Of a stretch of 8,519 nucleotides of DNA, positions 1 to 4,309 are shown one piece after another. How positions within the stretch are numbered: position 1 is the first letter of the stretch; each line of letters starts with the position of its first letter. Made by a program: the position numbers and the translations under genes. The notes below the pieces were generated by a model, which saw only the letters and a program-made list of their open reading frames with translations, was not told where the DNA came from and made no database searches. Location of the stretch: the NCBI GenBank assembly GCA_038247995.1, contig JBBRUG010000274.1, positions 1-8,519 on the forward strand, given 5' to 3'. The DNA comes from JBBRUG01 sp038247995. GTDB taxonomy: Bacteria > Chloroflexota > Chloroflexia > Chloroflexales > Chloroflexaceae.

Positions 1-70
1 GCGGAACACGACCCGCCTCGCGCGACCCGCCCCAAATACTCTTTACAATACGGGCGGAACACGACCCGCC
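1..70. repeat. 17-bp perfect direct repeat (1-17 and 54-70)
   Basis: GCGGAACACGACCCGCC occurs at 1-17 and again at 54-70, a 53-bp period. The second copy, with its preceding G, can fold as GGCGG / 8-nt loop / CCGCC. The repeats lie just past the 3' end of the FGE-domain reading frame (minus strand). Between that frame and the repeats (about 71-115) there are also short repeated bits ('gaattcag', 'ttcagca'). No gene is visible in 1-115. The array may continue outside the window, so copy number is unknown. Confidence 0.6.
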
Positions 71-115
71 AGCAGAGAATTCAGCACGCAGCAAACAGGC
101 TTCAGCACACAGAAT

Positions 116-904
116 TCAGGACATCTGTGCGAGCAAAGGGGCCACCACCACCCGTACACCTCGGCCGCCGCCCCAGTAGTTGGGACGACCCCTACTCCGC
201 GCCCCGCAGCGAACATCTGTTCGATCACTGTTGTACCATCCACCGCGCACAACGACCAACCGTTCGTTTGTAAAGGCGTTTGCGGCACCAGGGTAGGATT
301 GCCAGTAATCGAGCGTCCATTCCCAGACATTGCCGGCCATGTCGAGCGCGCCGCAGGCGGCGGCGCCGGCCGGGTAGCAGCCCACCGGCACCGTCCACGG
401 CGCGCCGCGCGTGGACTGATCATCCCCCAGCGCGGCGCAGTCGCTCTGCCAGTCATCGCCCCAGGGGTACCGCCGCGCCGCCGGCCCGCGTGCCGCTGCT
501 TCCCACTCGGCCTCCGTCGGCAGGCGGATGACGTAGCCTGGGGGCAGATGAGCGGCCAACGCTTCGCTCAACCATGCGCAAAAGCCCTGCGCCTCGTGCC
601 AGGTGATGCCGACAACCGGCTGATTGGGCGCGTTCAGGTCGGGATCGGCGGCGTAACGCGACGCTGCGCCGCCCTGCGCGACATAGGCGCCCCACTGCGC
701 GTTGGTGATCGGCAGGCGGGCGATCCAGTAGGGCTGCTCGAAACGCACCAGTGGGTTGAAACGGATCGGGATCCACCCCCATTCTTGGCAGTCCCAAATC
801 ATTGTGCGCATGGCATACAGAAAGCGCCGTTTGCTTCCCGGGCTGGCGGGGGCACCTCGTGCGACCGTCTGATGCTCGGGGTGGGCCCAATCGCCATTGT
901 GCAT
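116..904 (-). CDS. Chimeric ORF: integrase fragment fused to an FGE/SUMF1 (C-type-lectin-fold) domain
   Basis: This is a 262-aa open frame. Residues about 55-262 are an FGE-sulfatase/SUMF1-type domain: 'YWIARLPITNAQW' (59-71), 'RLPTEAEWEAAARG' (127-140), 'YPWGDDW' (146-152), 'DMAGNVWEWT' (188-197) and a C-terminal 'VVRGGWYN...GVRVV' block (about 218-253). In true formylglycine-generating enzymes this last block carries two catalytic cysteines shortly after the GG. Here those positions are not Cys, so sulfatase-activating activity is unlikely and a binding or display role of the lectin-like fold is more plausible. Residues 1 to about 54 do not belong to the family: they read as the core-binding region of a tyrosine integrase ('SKRRFLYAMRTMIWDCQEWGWIP'-like, 24-46). 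The usual N-terminal FGE part ('vp.G.f.MGs') is missing. The ATG at 904 has no evident Shine-Dalgarno. The ORF probably arose by a deletion or recombination join near 740-745 and may not be expressed. Confidence 0.6.
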   Translation of the reverse strand: MHNGDWAHPEHQTVARGAPASPGSKRRFLYAMRTMIWDCQEWGWIPIRFNPLVRFEQPYWIARLPITNAQWGAYVAQGGAASRYAADPDLNAPNQPVVGITWHEAQGFCAWLSEALAAHLPPGYVIRLPTEAEWEAAARGPAARRYPWGDDWQSDCAALGDDQSTRGAPWTVPVGCYPAGAAACGALDMAGNVWEWTLDYWQSYPGAANAFTNERLVVVRGGWYNSDRTDVRCGARSRGRPNYWGGGRGVRVVVAPLLAQMS

Positions 905-1020
905 CCGGTCAACCGTGGCGACATACTCGGCCGCGATCTCCCGGGTCCAGGACTGAGGGATGCGTCACCTGGGGATGCGTGCGCATCAGCCAGCGTCCGA
1001 CCTGGGGTAAGGCATTGCCC
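746..1020 (-). pseudogene. Tyrosine recombinase/integrase N-terminal remnant, frameshifted
   Basis: Reading the minus strand from about 1017, one frame gives 'GRWLMRTHPQVTHPS'. A different frame then continues with 'PQSWTREIAAEYVATVDRM' and runs into the chimeric ORF ('...SKRRFLYAMRTMIWDCQEWGWIP'). Joined, these resemble the SAM-like core-binding (N-terminal) domain of phage/Xer-type integrases as I know them from Chloroflexota. A one-base frameshift near 957-963 separates the halves. The catalytic domain (R...HxxR...Y) is absent: the sequence jumps to an FGE domain near 742. It is therefore a dead remnant. The family assignment is from memory of similar proteins, so the exact family is less certain than the fact that the frame is broken. 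Confidence 0.5.
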
Positions 1021-1223
1021 ACCCCCTTGCGCGTTTACGGGCGGACAGAACTGCTGTGCCGCCCTACAGGTTTGCCTCGTTGCAACGGGTTGGATGGCCC
1101 CCTTCTCCCCTTCTCCCCTTGTGGGAGAAGGGGAGAAGGGGGAACGTAGCTCGTACGTACGCGGTAGATCCAAATTTGTCCGTGGGTTTCTGTCCGCCCG
1201 TAAACCCTAAGGGTGGGCAAGGC
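1012..1223. mobile_element. MITE-like element with long terminal inverted repeats
   Basis: GTTTACGGGCGGACAGAA (1033-1050) is perfectly inverted at 1188-1205. The similarity extends outward with small gaps (gcattgcccaccc at 1012 and the inverse of gggtgggcaaggc ending at 1223), giving imperfect inverted ends of roughly 38 nt. The 137 nt between the perfect repeats hold no plausible protein, but contain a long perfect hairpin (1098-1142) and a CGTACGTACG palindrome (about 1152-1161). Size, lack of coding capacity and inverted ends fit a non-autonomous transposable element or large REP/REPIN-like repeat. It sits between two gene fragments. No clear target-site duplication was seen. Confidence 0.55.
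1098..1142. repeat. 20-bp perfect hairpin (CT-rich arm / GA-rich arm)
   Basis: CCCCCTTCTCCCCTTCTCCC (1098-1117) is followed by a 5-nt loop CTTGT and the exact reverse complement at 1123-1142. It lies in the middle of the inverted-repeat element. A related, less perfect hairpin occurs at 8443-8471, so this is a dispersed palindromic repeat type of the genome rather than a terminator. There is no U-tract. Confidence 0.8.
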
Positions 1224-1449
1224 GTACGAGGTGATCCTCAAGGCAGGCGTGTTGGGCGAGGACGACCGCGGCATGCCGCAGGACTATCGTTGGACGTTCA
1301 CGGTGGTGGCCGGAGGCGCGGACGGGTTCGTGCCGCCGGAGCCGGTGGGGGTGCTGACGCCGCTGGCTCCGGTGGCATGGCGTGCCGGAAACCGTGCCGG
1401 GGATGCCGAACGACGGTACGCGGATCTTCCTGCCGTTGCTGGGGCGGTA
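1213..1449 (+). pseudogene. C-terminal remnant of a secreted Ig-like (Big_5-type) protein, frameshifted
   Basis: The frame from a GTG at 1213 reads 'YEVILKAGVLGEDDRGM' and 'DYRWTFTVV', the last strands of a Big_5/SbsA-type bacterial Ig-like domain. A Pro/Gly/Val-rich linker follows. The frame then has to shift by one base near 1375-1382 to read 'VPETVPGMPNDGTRIFLPLL' followed by GR and TAA at 1448-1450. An 'FLPL' C-terminus after a Pro-rich linker is a common ending of secreted Chloroflexota proteins. The 5' part of the gene is missing: the remnant begins directly at the right end of the inverted-repeat element. It is a truncated, frameshifted fragment, almost certainly non-functional. Confidence 0.5.
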
Positions 1450-1503
1450 AATGCGAGCGGCGGCGTGGGCATAGGGACACAGCGCGCTGCATCCCTACGC
1501 CCA

Positions 1504-1520
1504 TGGTATCATCTACCCCA
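1504..1520 (+). promoter_or_regulatory. Possible extended -10 for a near-leaderless transporter mRNA
   Basis: TGG-TATCAT (extended -10, TATCAT at 1507-1512) lies only 7 nt before the ATG at 1520, and no Shine-Dalgarno is present upstream. If this -10 is used, transcription would start at or next to the ATG, giving a leaderless message. No convincing -35 is seen about 17 nt upstream. Weak call. Confidence 0.3.
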
Positions 1521-2317
1521 TGCCGACTAACCCGATTATTCAGGCGCTCATTGCCGGCTGCTTCACCTGGGGCATTACGGCATTGGGCGCCGCACTCGTG
1601 TTCTTTACCCCTACCGTCAGCCGGCGGCTGCTCGATAGCATGCTCGGTTTTGCCGCAGGGGTGATGATCGCCGCGAGTTTCTGGTCCTTGCTGGCGCCTG
1701 CCGTTGAACTTGCGACGGAGCTAGGCATGCCGGGCTGGTTGCCGGCCACGATCGGTCTGTTGGCCGGAGGGCTGAGCCTGGCGCTGATCGACAAGATCCT
1801 GCCGCACCTGCACCCCGGTGCCCCCGACTCCACCGTCGAGGGCGTGCCGACAGCCTGGCGGCGGACGACGCTGCTGGTACTCGCGATCACGCTGCACAAC
1901 ATTCCCGAGGGCCTGGCGGTGGGGGTGGCCTTTGGTGCCGCAGCGAACGGCATTGGCGCTGCTACAACAGCGAGCGCTATTGCTCTGGCGATTGGAATCG
2001 GGTTGCAGAACTTCCCTGAGGGCGTGGCTGTGGCGCTGCCGCTACGCGGCGAAGGCGTCTCACGGCTCAAAAGCTTTTGGTATGGCCAACTCTCAGCTGC
2101 GGTCGAGCCGATCGCCGCCGTCATCGGTGCGGCTTTGGTCAGCGTGTTTCGTCCGTTGCTGCCGTATGCGCTCAGCTATGCCGCCGGCGCCATGCTCTTC
2201 GTGGTGATCGAAGAACTCATCCCTGAGTCGCAACGTAACGGCAATACCGATCTTGCTACAGCCAGCGCGCTCGGCGGCTTTGCCGTGATGATGATGCTTG
2301 ATGTGGCTCTGGGCTGA
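1520..2317 (+). CDS. ZIP family divalent metal transporter (GufA/ZupT-like)
   Basis: A 265-aa inner-membrane protein of the ZIP (Zrt/Irt-like) superfamily, expected to move Zn2+ and perhaps other divalent metals into the cytoplasm. It is almost entirely hydrophobic, with about eight membrane segments (roughly 5-30, 42-62, 72-95, 115-140, 147-175, 190-210, 213-235, 247-264). The diagnostic metal-site motifs are present: 'HNIPEGLAVG' in TM4 (H126, N127, E130) and 'QNFPEGVAVALP' in TM5 (Q163, N164, E167), plus an acidic pair in 'VVIEELIPES' (E231, E232). The HNxPEG/QNxPEG pair is typical of the GufA subfamily. The cytoplasmic loop between TM3 and TM4 has a short 'HLHP' stretch, a possible metal-sensing site. 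Length is normal. The start is chosen at the first ATG before TM1, and there is no clear RBS. Nothing links it functionally to the downstream cluster. Confidence 0.93.
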   Translation: MPTNPIIQALIAGCFTWGITALGAALVFFTPTVSRRLLDSMLGFAAGVMIAASFWSLLAPAVELATELGMPGWLPATIGLLAGGLSLALIDKILPHLHPGAPDSTVEGVPTAWRRTTLLVLAITLHNIPEGLAVGVAFGAAANGIGAATTASAIALAIGIGLQNFPEGVAVALPLRGEGVSRLKSFWYGQLSAAVEPIAAVIGAALVSVFRPLLPYALSYAAGAMLFVVIEELIPESQRNGNTDLATASALGGFAVMMMLDVALG

Positions 2318-2319
2318 GC

Positions 2320-2339
2320 AGGGTCACCGCTTCGACCCT
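2320..2339. terminator. Weak hairpin after the transporter gene
   Basis: AGGGTC (2320-2325), an 8-nt loop and GACCCT (2334-2339) form a short stem immediately after the transporter stop and before the next promoter. There is no following T-tract, so it may or may not terminate transcription. Confidence 0.25.
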
Positions 2340-2340
2340 A

Positions 2341-2404
2341 GTGCCTTGACCCGATTCCAACCAGCATAAAACGATCTTGAAACGATAGCCGCGTACGCTA
2401 TGAT
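2341..2404 (+). promoter_or_regulatory. Duplicated promoter/operator, copy 1, with AAACGAT x2 at 11-bp period
   Basis: A sigma70-type promoter is visible: TTGAAA (2377-2382), 16-bp spacer, TATGAT (2399-2404). Two identical heptamers AAACGAT lie at 2369-2375 and 2380-2386, exactly 11 bp apart (4-bp gap), the second overlapping the -35. A related 11-mer cttgacccgat (2345-2355) resembles cttgaaacgat (2376-2386), 31 bp upstream. The segment 2341-2399 recurs at 7543-7601 with only about four mismatches in 59 bases. Tandem heptamers on one face of the helix near the -35 are the known binding architecture of SARP-type OmpR-like regulators, and a gene for such a regulator lies between the two copies. 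Regulator identity is inference. Confidence 0.7.
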
Positions 2405-2450
2405 TGTTCCCTGTTCTCTTCCCAGGATCAGCCCGGCGCGTACAAGCCGT

Positions 2451-2458
2451 CAAGGAGG
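2451..2458 (+). promoter_or_regulatory. Strong Shine-Dalgarno deciding the 96-aa gene start
   Basis: CAAGGAGGA at 2451-2459 lies 4-5 nt before the ATG at 2464. It selects this ATG over an in-frame upstream start at 2404, which would sit inside the -10 box. The preceding leader 'gcgtacaag' is shared with the leader of the NPP1-like gene. Confidence 0.8.
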
Positions 2459-2463
2459 ACTCT

Positions 2464-2754
2464 ATGAGCACACTGGGTACAATCGCCAGCCGGATGCGCA
2501 CTACATGGCTCAATCGCCCGTTCCGATTGTTCGGGCGGAGCACGACCCTCCATGTCACTGCGATGCCCTGTGCCCCTGCTTGGCCCTCCGATCTGCTGGC
2601 CCACGCGCTGCGTGAGGCGTCCAATCTGGAACTGGAGTGGCGGTGGTACGCCAACCAGATGACCGATGCCGCCGAGCGGGAGTATTGCCTGGCCCGTGCA
2701 CAGTGGATCAATCCGCACAGGAGCGCCGCTGGACGGGACGCAACAGCGCTGTAG
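2464..2754 (+). CDS. Small hypothetical protein (96 aa), putatively SARP-regulated
   Basis: A 96-aa protein starting at an ATG with a strong Shine-Dalgarno. Residues 1-40 are basic and mixed ('RMRTTWLNRPFRLFGR', 10-25). Residues 42-83 are helical and amphipathic: 'SDLLAHALREASNLELEWRW' followed by 'YANQMTDAAEREYCLARAQW' and 'INP'. The second half ('YA..mtd.aEReYCL.RA..INP') looks like a single TPR-type helix pair, a pattern I associate with small Chloroflexota proteins of unknown function. No signal peptide, membrane span or catalytic motif is seen. It is expressed from the first copy of the duplicated promoter and is convergent with the methyltransferase gene (63-nt gap), so it is likely co-regulated with the NPP1-like gene at the other side of the cluster. 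Function unknown. Confidence 0.75.
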   Translation: MSTLGTIASRMRTTWLNRPFRLFGRSTTLHVTAMPCAPAWPSDLLAHALREASNLELEWRWYANQMTDAAEREYCLARAQWINPHRSAAGRDATAL

Positions 2755-2817
2755 GCGACGAGGTTGGCGCAATGTGTGCATTAGCATTAATCGGCAGAGC
2801 GTGACGCCGCTGCCGGC

Positions 2818-3597
2818 TCAGGCAGGGAAGCCGAAGCGGGCGGCAATTGTCGGGTCGATCACGGGCGCACCGCGAGGCGGTACGTAGAGGGTGGAGAGGG
2901 AGGTTGCCGGTGCCTCGGCAAGCTGGTCGAGGCGTAGCGGAGTGATCTGCGGATTGTCGGTGGGCAGCAACGCTGCCTGGTACAACGTTACCTGGTGATC
3001 GGCGGGATAGCTGCGGCGCAGGAGCGCAGCGAGCGCTGCTAGCCCCGGTGCCGGGTCGGTCGCCGCATCGACGACGGCGAAACAGCCGATCACGCCCACC
3101 TGCCAGAGAATGAGCGGCGTATGCGGATCGAAGCGGCGCGGTCGGAGCAGAAAGTCGCTGGCCTCGTAGCTCTGGCAGCCCTGCGCCCCCGGGTCGAGAT
3201 CCAGATCGGCAAACAAGCAGTCCTCAGCCGAAATACCGGGCAGCACGGTCACGGGGAAACCCGCGGCGCGAGCCTGACGCCGCAGGTCGGCGGTAGGCGT
3301 AACGAAAACCTGCGGGTGGCCGTAAAAGACGGCGCAAACCCGTTCGCCCGCGCGCACGGCGGCCAAAATCTGCGCACAGATCGCGTCGTACACTTCGGAG
3401 CGCTGCCGCTGCGGTTGGTAGTGCGGCGCCAGCGACTCGCTGCGTGGGTTGAGCCGGTGCATCCAATCATCGGCCAGGACATGGGGGATGAGAAAGAAGA
3501 CCCGGTCGGCACGGGCGATCTGCGCCTGCGCCTCGGCCGTAAGCTGGGCGACCAGGGCGATCCCCGTACCGACGATGCTGAGCGCACTGCGGCTCAT
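2818..3597 (-). CDS. Borosin-type (OphMA/SonM-like) peptide backbone N-methyltransferase, tetrapyrrole-methylase fold
   Basis: A 259-aa SAM-dependent methyltransferase. In the borosin family such enzymes methylate backbone amide nitrogens of a RiPP precursor. Visible motifs: 'ALSIVGTGI' (5-13), the SAM-site glycine motif at the start of the tetrapyrrole-methylase fold; 'FYGHPQVFVTP' (91-101); 'LPGISAEDCLFADL' (119-132); 'GCQSYEASDFLL' (140-151); 'LILWQVGVIG' (162-171); and 'STLYVPP' (235-241). These follow the OphMA order closely. Y60, R66 and Y70 have the same 6- and 4-residue spacing as OphMA Y66/R72/Y76, which are implicated in catalysis. The protein ends where the OphMA methyltransferase domain ends, with no clasp/borosin-binding domain or core fused, so the substrate should be a separate protein ('split' type). 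It overlaps the upstream gene by ATGA (3594-3597), implying translational coupling. No cobalamin-pathway genes are nearby, which argues against a precorrin methylase role. Confidence 0.85.
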   Translation of the reverse strand: MSRSALSIVGTGIALVAQLTAEAQAQIARADRVFFLIPHVLADDWMHRLNPRSESLAPHYQPQRQRSEVYDAICAQILAAVRAGERVCAVFYGHPQVFVTPTADLRRQARAAGFPVTVLPGISAEDCLFADLDLDPGAQGCQSYEASDFLLRPRRFDPHTPLILWQVGVIGCFAVVDAATDPAPGLAALAALLRRSYPADHQVTLYQAALLPTDNPQITPLRLDQLAEAPATSLSTLYVPPRGAPVIDPTIAARFGFPA

Positions 3598-3869
3598 GGC
3601 ACGCGTACCTGCGGCGGGTCGTCGAAGATCAGGCAGATCGCGTGGGTCTCGGTGTCGTAATAGCTGTTCCGCCCCAGCTTGACGACAAAATCCCTGGCAC
3701 CGCGCAGCAGAATATACTGCTGTTCGCCGATATCGAGAAACACGGAGGTATCGCCGAGGTTGTAGTTCGGCGGCTGATAGTTCTCATCGCCGCATTGGAG
3801 CGTCAGGATCTGTGGCTGATCGGCTTTGTTGCGCGGGTCGACAAAACTCAGGTTCAGGGTGAAGTTCAC
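3594..3869 (-). CDS. Beta-rich hypothetical protein (91 aa) in the borosin-like operon
   Basis: A 91-aa protein starting with GTG at 3869 (weak Shine-Dalgarno). It consists of alternating hydrophobic and polar strands: 'NFTLNLSFVDP' (2-12), 'QPQILTLQCGDENYQPPNYN' (18-37), 'TSVFLDIGEQQYILLRG' (41-57), 'DFVVKLGRNSYYDTE' (60-74), 'AICLIFDDPP' (78-87). It looks like a small all-beta domain; one Cys is at 26 and one at 80. No family was recognised. It lies between the precursor-like gene (18-nt gap) and the methyltransferase (4-nt ATGA overlap). It is in the same reading frame as the precursor-like gene, separated only by TAA and six codons, so it may once have been, or by readthrough may be, the C-terminal domain of that protein. 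A role as binding partner, immunity factor or second precursor is possible but unsupported. Confidence 0.7.
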   Translation of the reverse strand: MNFTLNLSFVDPRNKADQPQILTLQCGDENYQPPNYNLGDTSVFLDIGEQQYILLRGARDFVVKLGRNSYYDTETHAICLIFDDPPQVRVP

Positions 3870-3887
3870 GATCCAATCACTGCCGTA

Positions 3888-4283
3888 TTACACGGCGTGG
3901 GCATAACTGTGGCCCAGCAGTGTGCAGACATACCCCGGCCAAGGGTCTAGCGACCCTGGTTGGGGTGTAGCGCTGTGTTCGGCGAAGAAAGGCGTGCGGG
4001 TGCGCAACACGACGTACGTCCTGGCGAGGTCGATCCGCTTCGGCGGCCCGTGAGCGGCGTCTGTTTGTGCAGTGCCGGCAACCTCGTTGCGGTAGAACAA
4101 TTGGCGCGACTTGATGCTCATGACGGTGCCGGTCTCCAGGTAGTGGTGCTGGAGCAGCAAAGAGCGCAGATACGGCCAGAGGCTCGGATGCTGGCGCGCA
4201 ATGTAGGCTTCGCCCTCCGTCTTGAATGCCGCGAGTTCCTCCGGGTCGGCGACGAGTTTCTGGATCAGTTGGAGCAAATCCAC
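3888..4283 (-). CDS. Candidate split-borosin precursor / borosin-binding-domain protein (131 aa)
   Basis: The start is GTG at 4283, set by GGAGGAGG 5 nt upstream; longer in-frame starts would lie inside the regulator gene. Residues 1-56 are helical ('LLQLIQKLVADPEELAAF', 3-20; 'EAYIARQHPSLWPYLRSLLL', 25-44). The pattern L..L..DP..LA.[FY]K....A.........R..L lines up with the borosin-binding (clasp) segment of OphMA ('KLALDPKALADYKAD') and loosely with SonA-like split precursors. The rest (57-131) is polar with Pro/Gly and ends in 'GSLDPWPGYVCTLLGHSYAH' (110-129) plus AV, a moderately hydrophobic tail that could be a core peptide. The strongest argument is position: directly upstream in the same operon as a stand-alone borosin-type methyltransferase. 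Alternatives are a non-precursor adaptor or an unrelated DUF. I see no repeats or protease motif that would mark the core. Confidence 0.55.
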   Translation of the reverse strand: MDLLQLIQKLVADPEELAAFKTEGEAYIARQHPSLWPYLRSLLLQHHYLETGTVMSIKSRQLFYRNEVAGTAQTDAAHGPPKRIDLARTYVVLRTRTPFFAEHSATPQPGSLDPWPGYVCTLLGHSYAHAV

Positions 4284-4288
4284 GCGAA

Positions 4289-4296
4289 CCTCCTCC
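4289..4296 (-). promoter_or_regulatory. Shine-Dalgarno GGAGGAGG deciding the GTG start at 4283
   Basis: GGAGGAGG on the minus strand is spaced 5 nt from the GTG at 4283-4281. The 26-nt gap to the regulator stop (4310) leaves no room for a separate promoter, consistent with one operon. Confidence 0.8.
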
Positions 4297-4309
4297 ACAG
4301 TACAGCTTG

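Noticed and set aside
116..745. Functional formylglycine-generating enzyme
   Set aside because: The catalytic cysteine positions after the C-terminal GG are not Cys and the N-terminal part of the domain is missing.
299..1210. Long plus-strand ORF (303 aa)
   Set aside because: It is antisense to the FGE-domain frame, Arg/Pro/Gly-rich with no domain pattern, and crosses the inverted-repeat element. It is a GC-rich shadow.
2818..3597. Precorrin/cobalamin methyltransferase annotation
   Set aside because: The fold is the same, but the 'YGHP.VFV.P', 'LPGISAEDCLFADL' and 'GCQSYEASDFL' motifs and the Tyr/Arg/Tyr spacing are borosin-type, and no cobalamin genes are nearby.
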